Source: Carettochelys insculpta (lineage: Eukaryota > Chordata > Testudines > Carettochelyidae). Taken from it: a stretch of 64,000 nt of DNA. Shown in pieces: positions 43,108-55,933 of this stretch. The stretch spans positions 222,621,501-222,685,500 of the forward strand of contig NC_134137.1 in NCBI RefSeq assembly GCF_033958435.1. The letters are read 5' to 3'. Numbering within the stretch: position 1 is the stretch's first letter; the number at the start of each line of letters is the position of its first letter. The translations under genes and the position numbers were made by a program. Below the pieces are notes generated by a model, which was not told the origin of the DNA, did no database searches, and was given only the letters and a program-made list of their open reading frames with translations.

Positions 43108-44039
43108 TCTATGCTAATAAGAAGCAGTCTGTGAATGAGGGGGCATATGAGAATGTGTACATTGGAGTGTAAACTCCTTAAACAGAGCTTGTGACAACGT
43201 ACAATTAAATAAATTATTACAGAAAATGTGCATGTATGCCTCAGTTTCTCCTATATTTTGCATGGCTATCCAGAGGGACTAAGGACTAAGACTGGCCTCA
43301 GGGCAAGCTAGGAGATAAAGTTATATATCTTCTAGCTGTCTGTGCTTTAACGGGACATTAAAAAGGACTGTCTGAAGCCAACCCCGTATCAACGGAAAAT
43401 CCAAGACGACAAGCAAGAGCCAATCAACATGACATTGGCACGTAGCAACCAACAACCCAGATAGAGATGGCTAAGACCCCAGCTTCAGAACAAAGGATTG
43501 AAGGCGGGAGGACAAAGTGTTGGCTTCTGGAGTAAGTGAGGATCTCAGGCTCTCACTAGAAAGAGATCAAGACAATTGGACAGAGAAACACAGAGATTGA
43601 ACATGGAGTTCATATACAGCTTGACAAGGGCTCTGGGCTATTCAGAATGGATGATATTTGAACATTTATTTCTTTGGGCTAACCTAAGGGCTTGTGATAC
43701 TGTTTTCCAGTTGATTAAAAAAAAACTGTTTTGACAACATTGCCTAAGTGTAACTGTAAATACTTGGTGACATGCATTAGTTCCTGAAGAGTGTCCAAGG
43801 AGTCTATCACTTTTGGTTGTGCTGGATAAAGCTCACAGTATGAAGCAGAAGTGTTGAAACAACAGAAGTTCAATGTTAGTATGCAGTGAGGCCACCAATG
43901 TAGGGTTGCAAACTTTCTATTCACATAAAACAGAACAGCCTTGCCGACACGTGGGGTGGAATTGGGGAGAACAAGTTTGGGGAGCATATTGCTATTGAGG
44001 GTCAGGATCAAGAGGTTTGGAAGGCCGAAGAGAGATTAG
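43108..44039. other. unassigned DNA
   Basis: The stretch 43200-43740 (TGCCTCAGTTTCTCCTATAT, CTAAGGACTAAGACTGGCCT) may be a worn retroelement, but I cannot support a class. No gene was seen. Confidence 0.35.
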
Positions 44040-44139
44040 GGCTGGAGCAGGGTTGAAGAATGGAAAGGGTGGGGGTGCATGCTTTGAATGGTGCTTACCT
44101 TAAGTAGATGCTGGAAGGAGCTGGAAGTCCCCCCTTCCT

Positions 44140-44460
44140 GTTCCTATGTGGAATTGCAGTCCATCGGTTCTGCATGCAGCCCCATGCACAGGCTTTACCT
44201 CCACAGCTGCTATTGGCCACAGTTCCCAGCCAATGGGAGCTGCAGAGCTGGCATTTGGATGGGAGCAGTGTGGGGAACCTCCTGCTGTCCTTACGCACAG
44301 GAGCCAAAAAGACAACATGGTGCTGCTTTGTGGAGCTGTGCAGAGCCTGCCTCAGCCCCACTGCGCCACCAAATGGACTTTTAATGGCTTGGTCAGCAGT
44401 GCTACCTCAAGCCCCTAGGATCTCTTTTCAAATGAGTGTTCCAGTCAAAAACTAGACAAC
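44140..44460. repeat. dispersed repeat with GGTTTTTGACTGGAACA-type end (turtle-type, from memory)
   Basis: CAGCTGCTATTGGCCACAGT, CCAGCCAATGGGAGCTGCAG (together a small inverted repeat), CAAATGGACTTTTAATGGCT, TGGTCAGCAGTGCTACCTCA and GTGTTCCAGTCAAAAACTAG follow, in order, a repeat I recall as abundant in turtle and crocodilian genomes. Its class is unknown to me. Multiple open stretches here are GC shadows. Confidence 0.5.
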
Positions 44461-45239
44461 ACACAGCCAACCCTGGAGAAAAAGTGAGACCCCTTGGGGG
44501 CTGGCACACTGAAGGGGTTCCTCCTAAAGTCTCTTCCACAGCTAGGGCTGTAGCACTGATCCCATAGGTCTGTGACAAAACTAGAGACTAACTTCCACCC
44601 ACTGCAAATAATGTTTATTGAACTTCTTAAATAAACATGAATGTGCCACTCCTGTTTATGCACTTCAATGTTCCCAAGACACTGGTCTCCTTTCACTGTA
44701 TAGATTCCATCTGAACACCTGCAGTGACAATAGTAACACAGCCTCACCTGTTAAATACAGCTCACTTCAGCCTTTTATTTAAAAAAGGGGCTCTGAGATT
44801 AGTTCCAATGCACCAAATTCCTTAATGCCATGCATGTTCAATTGCTCTGTTTGGGTGTCAAGCTGTTTAAGGCAGTGCCATCGATTTGTCACAGGGTATA
44901 AGGATACATAATGGACATTCAAAGATACATTAAAATACAGGCCATGCAGAGTTAAGTGCCATTAACTCTCTGGTATTGTTTGCTTTGCAGCACAGTTAAG
45001 AAGTTCCCACTATGAAAAAGCTGCTAACTTACCTCACCAGAGGCTGGGAGCAGAGGCCTGTAGACATCATAAAAAAAAGGTAACAAAACTGTTTAGGGGT
45101 ATGAAAGAGCTGCTATAGAAGAGATCAATAAGACTGGAATAGAGATGACAAAGGGGGGGGGGCACAATAGAGGTATAAAAATCACGACTGGTGTAGAGAA
45201 AGTAAATAAGAAAAGTTACTTACTGCTTCCCATAACGCA
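44461..45239. other. unassigned DNA
   Basis: A G-run lies at 45153-45161. Nothing else was recognised. Confidence 0.4.
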
Positions 45240-45614
45240 AGAACTGGGGGTCACAAAATAAAATTAAACAGCAGGGTTAAAATAAAATAAAAGGAAATAT
45301 TTCTTCACATAATGCATAGTCAGCCTGGGGATCTCCTTGCTAGATGATATTGCAAAGACCAGAACTTCAACAGAGTTCAAAAGACAGCTAGATAAATGGA
45401 GGATAGGTCTATCAATGGATACTATCCAGGATGGGCAGGGATAATGTCCCTGGTCTGTGTGTGCCACAAGCTGGGTATGGGGGACAGGGGACGGATCACT
45501 TCATGTTGTGTTCATTCCCTTTGGGTCACTGGGCATTGCCCACTGCTGGAAGATATGATATTGGACTAGACGGACCTTTGATCAGACCCAATATGGCCAT
45601 TATTATGTTCTCAG
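45240..45614 (+). mobile_element. CR1 LINE 3' end fragment
   Basis: AAGGAAATATTTCTTCACAT, CAGGATGGGCAGGGATAATG, GTGTTCATTCCCTTTGGGTC, TGCCCACTGCTGGAAGATAT, GGACTAGACGGACCTTTGAT and CAATATGGCCATTATTATGT reproduce the same CR1 3' UTR type as at 31494-31866, with somewhat less wear. Confidence 0.82.
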
Positions 45615-46568
45615 GTTCAGCCCTGGTCTAAACCCCACCCCCAAGCAATTTGTATTTGTACATAAATTAATTGCATGAATTTCACTAGAAAAGCATGTTC
45701 TGTGTTTTTATCTGACTGTTTTCCATGATCGTGTTTGAAGTGGCTTTTCACTTTCATCTGCCATGGGCCAGAAAAAGGGAAGTGTCACATGGCTGCTCCA
45801 GTGTGCCAGCAGTCATTTCCTGGGCTTTGACCATCACCTCCAGAAAAACACCACGACCAAAGGCCTCATTCTCAGTCAGTCAATCCCACTGGCCAAATTA
45901 AGGGAGGGATGAATACTGGCACGTGAACAAAATTTGCATTACACCTTCTAGATATATGTAGGTTTTACAATGGAAGTCAGAAAGGCGTTGTATTACATTG
46001 TCTGCATGTAAAAGGAATCATTATATGAAAATACAAAAGATATTTTCATGCGTTTAGTAAACACACAACTCATAACTTCCCTGTATAGTGCAGTACAGGT
46101 ATTATTACTGACTTACAATATGCTCTAACCTATCAGAAGAGGTCCTACAAATATCTGCCTTTTGTGACGTTAAAAAAGAGTGCTATTGGGATCAAAATCA
46201 ATTTGCTAACTTCCTGTGCTTCCAAGAGGCATAAAAGTCTGGTAGGCATGAAGCAGTCAGGAAAGATATGAACATGAGCACTAAATAAGGTCAGAGGATC
46301 TTCAACAACAATACTAAAAGGTATCCCACGTATTGTCTTGGAAACCGATCAGAACAGAGACTACTTGACCCAAAAGGACATTGTTTACTGTTCTAAAATT
46401 AAAAACGGCATATAAAATCCTGGCCCCACTGAAGTCAATGGGACTTTTGTAACTGATTTCAATGTGCTCAGAAATTGCTTCGACAGATAGAAGACCAAAA
46501 CCATAGCTTTTAAAATATTATCAGGCACTCCACATGGACTTACCTTTCCTTACTGACCAATCACAAAA
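45615..46568. other. unassigned DNA
   Basis: Nothing was recognised. Confidence 0.4.
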
Positions 46569-46571
46569 GTA

Positions 46572-46977
46572 GGCCATGTCTACACATGCCCCAAACTTCG
46601 AAATGGCCACGCAAATGGCCATTTCGAAGTCTACTAATGAAGCGCTGAAATTCATATTCAGCACTTCATTAGCATGCGGGCGGCTGCGGTGCTTCAAAAT
46701 TGACATGCCTTGCTGCCGCGCGGCGCGTCCAAACGGGGCTCCTTTTCGAAAGGACCCCACCTACTTCGAAGTCCCCTTATTCCCATGAGCTCATTGGAAT
46801 AAGGGGACTTCGAAGTAGGCGGGGTCCTTTCGAAAAGGAGGCGCGTCAATTTTGAAGCGCCGCGGTCGCCCGCATGCTAATGAAGCGCTGAATATGCATT
46901 TCAGCTCTTCATTAGTAAACTTCAAAATGGCCATTTGCGTGGCCATTTCGAAGTTTGGGCCACTTGTAGACGTAGCC
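46572..46977. mobile_element. palindromic MITE-B copy 2, 3-bp TSD
   Basis: This is a 406-bp, nearly perfect inverted repeat centred near 46785 (ATGAGCTCAT). The arms carry CTTCGAAGTCCCCTTATTCC / GGAATAAGGGGACTTCGAAG, CTTTTCGAAAGGACCCC / GGGGTCCTTTCGAAAAG and TTCGAAATGGCCA-type ends. The termini are GGCCATGTCTACAC and GTAGACGTAGCC. GTA is repeated outside (46569-46571 and 46978-46980). It is rich in TTCGAA palindromes, non-coding and younger-looking than copy 1. The 'gtctacac' ends and 3-bp duplication point to PIF/Harbinger. Confidence 0.85.
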
Positions 46978-46980
46978 GTA

Positions 46981-49900
46981 GTGTCTAATAAACTCTGCAG
47001 GGACTACATAATAAGAAATGTGACTTGAGCTTTTAAGATGATGAGGGATATGAAAGACGACACACTCTTTGACTCCATGCAATGCTGCAGGACTTAAGGA
47101 CACAATTAAGAAGATCTTACAACAGCATTTTCTTTATTTCTAAACTAATTCCCATTTGAGGATCCCAACAATAAAGAGTTAAGACTCATCGTCTCTCTCT
47201 ATGAGGGAACCAACCTTCATTACACCCTTTTAAAGATGAGGCAATCAATGCACAGGGAATTTAAGCAACATGATTCACACTATAAGCAAGTAACAGTGAT
47301 GTTGGGATAAGAACACAGGATTCCTTGGCTCCTTGTGCTCCCTCCATTACTCCATACTGCCTCTTATTGCTTACTAGGAATATTTATATTATTTTTAACT
47401 ATAAAGTTCAAAAGCAATATCAAGTAAAGGTCCATGTCCATATAGTACTTAGCTATTCTTCCACTCTTTCTTGATCTTGGCTAACGTGGTTGTAATACCT
47501 TGTACTGTCATCAGTTCCAGTGTATGTGAAAGTTTCACAAAAGAAACTGTTGATACAAGCGTAAGTAGCAAACACTCTATAGTGTGTTCAAGATTTCTGA
47601 GCTGAACCAGTATGAGCAGATACAGGATTGAAAACAATCTGAAATAAATGCCAGGCTTCCATTTTGAAGCTGGGCATAGCAATAGATTATAATATTTTGA
47701 GATCTGGACTATTTGTTCAAATCTACTGATAAATACTGACTTCCTTCGAGTAGGGCAGAAAGGGGGTGTTTTATATTAGACAACACAGTGAAAACAGAGG
47801 TGAAATCAGGGAGTGTTGTCTGACTGAATCAGTTGCTAAGATGATGATGAAGTTAGACCAGACTGTGCATGCAGCAAAGACTGATGTGATTGTTATCACC
47901 GACAGCCAAATGACAGAACTCCGTACCTCAAGAGATCAGAATCAACCATAAAAATAAATAATTGTATGAGTTTTCTAATCTAAAATACACACCCACCCAA
48001 AAAACACACTGTTCCCAGACTAGCAGACCTTGTGCTCCACATGGCTTCACTTCAATATCATCCTGGGAAAGAGCATGACATGAGGAGAAAAATAGCCTCT
48101 GGTGAGGAATGTCTGTGCTGCTCTCATTTGCTAGTCAAGAAATCACTGAGTCACAATTAATTGTTGCCTTACCTCCCTACCCCTCACCAATGGCAAACTC
48201 ACCTTAGAGCTTTCTAATTCTTTTCTTGGCTAAATAAGCAACTCCAGGCAACCCCAACTTGATCACAAGCACAAATGAAGAGAAATCAGCCAAAGCTTTG
48301 CCATGACCAGGATCAGTGCCTGTCACATAACACAAGCAACCTGATAAAGAGCTGCTATGCGCGCTCTCAAAGTCACAGCTGGCAGCAACAATTGAGCAAG
48401 TGCAGCCTAGCTTTTCACAGGATTCCTGCCTGTTGCCCAGGAACCACACAAAGCACTGGAGATTTTAAACAGGTGCAAACAGTGCTTTCTCCGGCTGCCT
48501 TGTTCTCTGGTGCATCAGACTGCACAGCATCAGCAACGGATACACTAAGCAGCAGAAAATTAAGTTTTAAAATGGGATCCGAGCCCATATTGATAATCTG
48601 CACTTTTATAACAATGAGAACAATGGTCTGGAATAAAGTGGTGCACACACCACACTATACAAAGGGTCAGAAAGGTTTGCCATTGTGAAGACTGTGTACA
48701 GTTTTGTAGTCATATTGGTCCCATATAGCAGAGGAAAAAAGGTAGGTGAGAACACATCTATGACTAGACCTACTTCTGTTTGTGATAGAGTAGGGACAAG
48801 TTACCTTAATGATGAATCTAATGGGGAATCTAGGATATCACTTCAAAACAGACATTGCAACTTGATCCTTTTATTTTTTAACTACACATATTTTCTTGTA
48901 TTTTCAGGAATTTATGACTATATTACAATTTCTGGCAGACTGAATAATTATTTTAAATTTGTCTATATCTTATTCAAGAAAGAATTTTTATTTAATTTTA
49001 AAAAGACATCACTCTGAAATATTATATAATCACCAAAACAAATTAGAACTGTACATCTTTAAGCAGACTTGTTAAAAAATGAATATGTAAAGGATTTTTT
49101 TTTATTTAGATGCATGTATATTATTATGCTATAAGCGTACAGTACGTATAATGTATGTCTATATCTATATAACAATTAGATACACACTGTACTTCTGCAG
49201 ACACCTGTTTAACATCCTAATCTTTTAAATACACAGTCCCTGTAGATGGATGGTACACAGCAGACTGAAAAAACTTCTTTCAGGATTGAAAATACATGAG
49301 ATAAATATTCTTTTAAAGGTAGATTTTGTGAGGAGAGACTAATAGCTCCACAATGGTTATACTGCCAATATCATCCACATCACATTAAGTTCATCTAAGT
49401 GTATTAGGAACCAAATTCTCATGTCATTACTTAGGCAAATTCCTGTTTACTTGAGATGGAATCTTGCCTGACCAAGAATCAAGGAGAAACTGATTAGGGA
49501 CTTCAGGATTGATTCTGTTGCATTATGATTAAGGGGGGGGCACTGTCCACTTGGGATACTTTGTATGCCTACTTACCCCAGTAACTAAAACGTCAAGCCT
49601 GGAGCCAGACTCTCTCAGTGTTTCTCAAAGATTGCTATGATCATAACATAAATATCAAAGCTGCTGTCCAAAAGAGAATTCTTTTCGGTTTCACTTTCTC
49701 CAGTTCTCCTTTCCTGTTACATGGCAGGCTGCAAGGGCTGAAGGGTTCTCTTGTACAAAAGCCAACAAAAACAAAGGTAAACTTATAATTTACAGTTAAT
49801 GAAAATCCTAAGAGCAAAAAGAAATAGGGATTGATATGAGCAAGAGAGAATGCTAAAGCCGTACTAAATGCAATGTGTAATGCTTCAACTCAAAACATAT

Positions 49901-51109
49901 TTTGGGATGACTGCCAGGAAGATGGGTCTAAAAGTGGGAGTCTTAGCAGAGCACAGTTTAAGCTAAATGTGTAAAGTTTTCATTTATTCTAAAGAAACAT
50001 TCAGCACTATGTAAAAACAGGGCCTCATGAAAACCACCAATTCTGCAAATAAACAAAATCTTTCCGGGCAAAGCAACTGTTATTAAACTAACTACATACG
50101 TAATTTTCTAGATTGTTTATGGTGGCATCCAAGTTTATTATTACATGCTACACTGCAATAGATCAGTTTGGCAGCAGAACACTGCAACTCTCTTGTCCCC
50201 TGGAAAAGTACCTCATCTGTAGATGGTTTGACGCTCTAATGACAGTGGCAGTCCCATTCATATAGAGGTGAAAATAGGGTTAGTTATCCAAAGTTTCTCC
50301 ACCAATCACTCAATCTATCCAAATTCAGCTGTGTTCCTTGAGGGGGTACAAATAAATCTCTGCCACAAGATGAGCATCTGTACAGTCCACTGTGTCCCTG
50401 GTTCTCATGTACCATTTCAGTTTATATTTGCTGTCAGCTCACATCCCACCTTGCTTGCTATCAAAGCTCTTAAGAGAAAACTCTTAAAGTAAAGCATGAA
50501 GTAATTTGCACTGCAGGACAGGTTCAATAAGGGAAAGTGTCTCCTGAAGGCAATCAATTATGGGTTTTATGTAAGAAATCCAAGTATCCTGTGTGTTGGA
50601 AGAAGTGGGATGGAAGAGGCTTCATAAACAATTCCCACAATCCTCTTCTCTAGCAGCAGCACAGCAGCCTTATGAAACAGCTGTCTAGCTCTCAGAAGAC
50701 ACTGAATTGGTTAGACAGTATGACAGGCATTAAGCCATAGTTGCGATAGCAAATAAACTGCAGTGACATTATATAAGATAAGAGTGGTATGGCCTGATTA
50801 ACCATAAAATTTGTACATCAAAGATAGTGCACAACCTCTGACCTCTTCCATCAGACAAATGAAAAGCAACTCCAGTGGAAACCAAGAAAGTGACCAAAAG
50901 ATTTTAGGTAGTTCTTTTTCTAATAAAATCACTATGAGCTTCCAATGAAGGTCCATTCTTTCATTTGTACTTCCAGATTGCTATCCTTGCTAAAGGATAA
51001 TTCACTTCTTTAAGAAAGCACAGCACCTGCATCACAATTTCCTTTCTTTCAAAGCATATACATAGTGTTAAGATCCCTGTATTCAGCTTTTTCAAAAAGG
51101 GCAGACTCT
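46981..51109. other. unassigned DNA with small repeats
   Basis: A MIR-like remnant lies at 47225-47370, and a short copy of the 3904-4062 module at 48697-48770 (TTTTGTAGTCATATTGGTCC). The stretches 48860-49160 and 49540-49550 are AT-rich or carry a G-run. No gene was recognised. Confidence 0.4.
47225..47370 (-). repeat. MIR-like SINE remnant
   Basis: TTTAAAGATGAGGCAATCAA, GGGAATTTAAGCAACATGAT and AAGAACACAGGATTCCTTGG keep the order of the reverse-oriented MIR core, very diverged. Confidence 0.5.
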
Positions 51110-51119
51110 TAAAATGCTG

Positions 51120-51277
51120 AATAGTAACAGAGAGGGAGCCATGCTAGTCTATATACCATCAAAACAAAAAGCAGTCAAGTAGCACTTTAAAGACTAGCAA
51201 AATAGTTTATAATAAACTATTTATAAACTATTTTGCTAGTCTTTAAAGTGCTACTTGACTGCTCTTTGTTTTGATCC
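51120..51277. mobile_element. fold-back SINE-like insertion with 10-bp TSD
   Basis: TAAAATGCTG at 51110-51119 is repeated at 51278-51287. The 158-bp insert reads GCCATGCTAGTCTATATACC, then AAAGCAGTCAAGTAGCACTT and TAAAGACTAGCAAAATAGTT. It then repeats the last roughly 55 bp in reverse complement, ending GACTGCTCTTTGTTTTGAT. The forward text is the same module as at 9757. Its layout parallels the 18387-18655 insert. Confidence 0.8.
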
Positions 51278-51287
51278 TAAAATGCTG

Positions 51288-52866
51288 TATCTCTGAAGAC
51301 AGGAAAATCTATACTACCCCCCATGAAACCCTGAGATTCAGGAATCCTCAAGGATTTGCAATCCCTCAATTGGCAGATACCCAGGACCCTCCTTATCTCC
51401 TCCTGCTAAGAGCTGATGACAACAAAGATGTCTTCCCCCTTCGCAGACAAGAATAAATATTTAAAACAAAACAAAACAAAATCACACACCACAACCACTC
51501 TGCTGCTGTACAATATTTAGGTCAATCTACCTGGTAAAGACAAAAGCTGCCAGAGGAACCCTGACAAGAATCATACATCATGTTATTAGTCACCAGAAGG
51601 AGATCTTAGTTTTCATCACAAGGATAGACTCAGTCTCTACCTGCATTAAAATTTGTCTTCATTTTTTCTGGAGAATGTCTACTTTAAGGCTATCACTAGT
51701 AAAAGAACTGAAGAGCAGTTCTGGTTACATTCTAATGCATGTCAACTGGAAATTATTACTCATTGGTTGGATCTAGGGTTGTACAGTCTTAACGGCAAAG
51801 ACACTCGTTAAGTTGTTCAAGGAAAACATACAGAACAACATCCACCAGCATTTAATGGCATCAGCAATTCCATGGGGTCTCTCTGAACACTCAGTAAGCA
51901 TCCACAGGCAACATGGTACCAGCCAGATACCAAGAGTTTAGCCACAATTCTGGAGGCACTGCTATTTCCACTCTAAAATGAGAGAATCACAGGTAGTTTA
52001 GAGGGGAAAGGGCCTCAAAATGGCTCTGACAGCTGTCAAAGAAATGCCATTGTTATCTTCAGTAGCTTCTCAAAATAAAGTAATGGAGTAAACTTTCATC
52101 TGCACTGGTGCCAGACCACAGAGGGTGCCACTGACACTCCAGTGCACAGTAAAAGCTACCACACATATTAAAAGAGCATCAATTATATATTTAACTCCAG
52201 GAGGCAATAACCCAACTTCAGATGTCTTATAATCTGGCCCTTCTTACTCAAGTTAGGTTTATGTAAGATATTATTCTATAAAGAATATCAAAATATATTC
52301 TAGATATTCAAAAACCTATATGTATTACTCAGATATATGCACACATGGAGACTGCTTTTGAAGATCATCTAGGATATCACAGAAGCCCCTCAACCCTGTG
52401 TTGTAGATTAATGCTGTGGCAACACCAAGTTGTTCCCACCAAATTGTCATTTGCTCACACAAATAGTTACAGCCCAAGGCATTTCTCTCTTATTAACCTT
52501 CTGGTCTGCTCCAGTACAGAGAAAACATTACATGCAAGATGAAGATACCTTTGTGAGCAATCTCCACCTAAGCAGTGCCAGCCTAAAGAAGTGGACAACC
52601 ACAGAGGTCACCCTGGGTGTCCACTTCTAGTGGGGCTAAATCAACAGCCAGAGCATGAATGTCATATTGCTTGACCACTGTCTTTTTCCCCTGTGCTTTT
52701 TGGGGTGCAGAAATATTTTTGTGAAGCAGATCACCTCCGCCCACCTTTGAGTCCAATACTTTAGAGGTCAAATTTTTCCCTCTGTCTGCCCATATTCTGT
52801 CTGCATATGTGTATATTTTAACCAAATTATTTATAGTTATTATAGCTATATGAGAATATGATACAA
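51288..52866. other. unassigned DNA
   Basis: Nothing was recognised apart from an AAAAC-type simple repeat at 51463-51481. Confidence 0.4.
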
Positions 52867-53197
52867 TACAATTTGAACCTCTCTAGTCCAGGACCCTTGG
52901 GACCTGACCAGTGCCAAATGAGAGAATTTGCCTAGCCATGAGAGGGCAATATTGTCTAGCAGCATTACTAACACTTCCACTGCTTACTGGGCTCTTCAAA
53001 AACATTTATGAGTAAATTAAAGCTAAATAACAGCAAAGAACGCTGAGAGCCAGGACTTGTGGATGTAAACAAACTTTATGGGACAATGGGAATCTTGGCC
53101 AAACCCATGCTAAGTGATCGTTCAGCTAAATAAAATCATGCTAGCTTTCGGATATTGCCAGATGAGTGTGTGCCGGATTAGAGAGGTTCAATGTGTG
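52867..53197 (-). mobile_element. MITE-A copy 5
   Basis: The 331-bp copy starts TACAATTTGAACCTCTCTAG and ends GGATTAGAGAGGTTCAATG. The interior shares CTTGGGACCTGACCAGTGCC and GGCAATATTGTCTAGCAGCA with copies 2, 4 and 6. Confidence 0.78.
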
Positions 53198-55340
53198 CAA
53201 TGCTACTATAAGATTTTACCTTTTTGTGAGAATTTTGTGCTCAATCCAATCCATATTTAAATAAACAAGAATCTTTCCATTGACTTTAAGTGAAGATGGA
53301 TTAGGCCCTACATTATTTCCTCATAGGCAATGATTCTTCAGCTAAGGTATCATTTAATTTTATGAAGCGTGCGATAATTAGAGAACTAAAACAATCGCAG
53401 AACATTGTGTTCTGCTTCCCCCACCCTCTTCTCACAATTATTTGAAAATTATGGCATTTGATACTGAGAACAAAGAGGACCCACTACAGTATATAAATTC
53501 CTGGGAGACATACAAAAGTTTACAGTGAAAAAGACTTTCAGTCAATGCATCCTTTGGTACATTTTATAAAATATAAACTCAGAATTTTTTATCTGGAGAT
53601 GATTTAAAGACTAATTTATTTATGCAACTTTCAGAGCACAAATAATCACATTTTGATACTTTTAGAAGTTAAGGCAAACACAAACTGCAGCCATTGCACC
53701 CTATTGGTCACTTTAGTAGCTTCAGAATTGTTCTTTGAGTACCTATCCCACTTGTACATATACACACTTGCTTAATATACATGGCCGTACTCCAAAACTG
53801 GCATTACATATACATCACAGTTCAAAGTCCTGCCATTTATGAGTTATTTAGGAAAAAAGGATGCATTAAACAGAAAAAGACTATTTCCTCAGCTTTGTAT
53901 AACAAGATCAGCCCATAAAATCTTCACCAGTCTGAATTTCAGATATTACCAAGCATGGAAAATTTCAGCACCAAAAGACTAATTTTTCTGGAACTCATGA
54001 GCAACGAAAACATGGGGGCAGAACTGTTGGAGCAGTTTAGCAAACTTAACAATAGCATTTGTTATGTAGTAAATGCTACAATTATTACCCTGCTGGGAAA
54101 AAAAATCAAGATAAGGTAAAACACCTTTTCCTCTAAGTTGCAGGTGTTAACTAAGCCACAGGAGAGCTCCTCTCCAGGTTAAAAATTAGCTACGTATTTT
54201 AACACAAAGGCATAATATACAAAACCAAGTTAGATTGTCTGTTCTTATCAAGATTTATGTACATTCAAATTTTAATACAAATTAGATCTAACTTACTGGG
54301 AGTTATGTTTTAAGAACAAAAAGCAAAATTTCCCAACATTTTAATAATCATTCACTCATAAATAAGACTTGTAGGTGGCTTTTGAATTTAAATGTATGTA
54401 GTTAAAAATGAAGAGGATAAGGTTGCAGTGTCTATTTTGAAGAGCTATCCTAGATTCCCCATCATTTAATCATTAACATAGGTTCCAATTCAGCAAGGTA
54501 CTTAATAGCGTAAGAGTAACTTTGAGCAAGAAGATAAGTTAGATACTTAAAATTATGCGTGTCTAAACATATTGCTAAATCACAGCCATAATGGCAGAAC
54601 GTTTATTCTTCAGGTCATTACTCCAATTCTCAGTACATTTATTGCCATATTGGATTTTGTAGCAGTATGTTCTTTTTCCTGTTAACCATGGGCCAGATCT
54701 GCAGCTGGTATAAACTAATTTTAGCTCTGTTGAATTTAATGAAGCTATGCAAATTTGTGCCATCTGAGAATATGACCCTGCCTTTGTACTGAAGTGTAAA
54801 AAGTACAGCAGTACTGGTTACTACTTTCATCATGTTCCTATGGTATCACAGCACCACTTCTGGAGCCACACACTGTCCTCTGTCAATATAAAATGCCCCC
54901 GTTAGTGTGAATGAGAGTTGCAAGCCCATTTTGAGGGCTGTATATAGCCTTAAATCTTTATTCAATTACATTACTAGCATGGATAGCAATGAGTGGTCAA
55001 ATCAACACACTTCACTCCTCAGGCCCATCCTATCTGGCTTAAAAATAGAACAGTTATTTTCGTAAGCCATTGTGTCACAATCACCATGTGCTAATAAATG
55101 TTATGTTTTTATTGGAAGCCACTCTCCCACAAGTTAACTGCATGATGCAATTATATACTAACCAGTCTCTGAGGATCCAACTGAGGGTATTAGCTCTGAG
55201 TTATCAAGACATAAAAATGTCTAACATCAACTATATATGTGCACTTTTAGAGCCCTACATGTTACTAAAATGGCTCAGTAGTGTCACTAGTCCCACTTTC
55301 AGATTTGGAAACTTTATTACAATAAGGGGAGGTGACCATT
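53198..55340. other. unassigned AT-rich DNA
   Basis: No gene or named repeat was recognised. Confidence 0.4.
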
Positions 55341-55344
55341 AGAA

Positions 55345-55600
55345 AGCAGACATATAGGCCCACTGACAGGGGAGGTAAAGAGTCCAACTGCCTCATGAAC
55401 TGGTGATTCAAAAAGACAGCTACCACAGCAGCGGTGGTGGCGGATGCCATCAACCATTTACACTGTTGAAGAGCTGGTGGGAGGAGGCTAGCCCCCAGCA
55501 CTGCCCCTTCTACCCAAGGCCCCTCCCCTTCTGGGAGCACAGAGCCAGGCCCCTCCACCTTGTCAAGTTGCCCAGCAATTCTATCACCCGCCTTGCGGAC
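55345..55600. repeat. GC-rich dispersed repeat, unclassified
   Basis: AGGCCCACTGACAGGGGAGG, GACAGCTACCACAGCAGCGG and AAGGCCCCTCCCCTTCTGGG are reminiscent of the turtle GC-rich repeat also sampled at 26570. Both strands show open stretches that are GC shadows. Confidence 0.35.
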
Positions 55601-55933
55601 ACAGACAGTGATAAAAGTAGGAACAATACCCAGATTCTTTTATTTTCCGTTCCCTGTTCTTCCCACTGGACCTCACTGTCTAGAGTGCCATGCATTACAT
55701 TTTAGTAGAATCACAACTGCCAGTGGAATTAGCAGCTCGTGATTTACAATCCAGTCTTTATTGCAAGGCCTGTCTTGAAGGTAGATACTCCTCACTGAAG
55801 TGATTTGCTAGCATCCTAAATGTAGGCTGCACGTTTCCCCTGAAGAGGGAAAATCAGGGCTCCAGGGCCCATTACTGACATTTGCTCATTAATTCAAATT
55901 GCTCTCCCTTGAAAACAGTCTCGTATACTGCCT

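Noticed and set aside
46572..46977. Large hairpin as a microRNA or structural RNA gene
   Set aside because: The inverted repeat spans the whole element, has TSDs and a second genomic copy at 41124, so it is a MITE.
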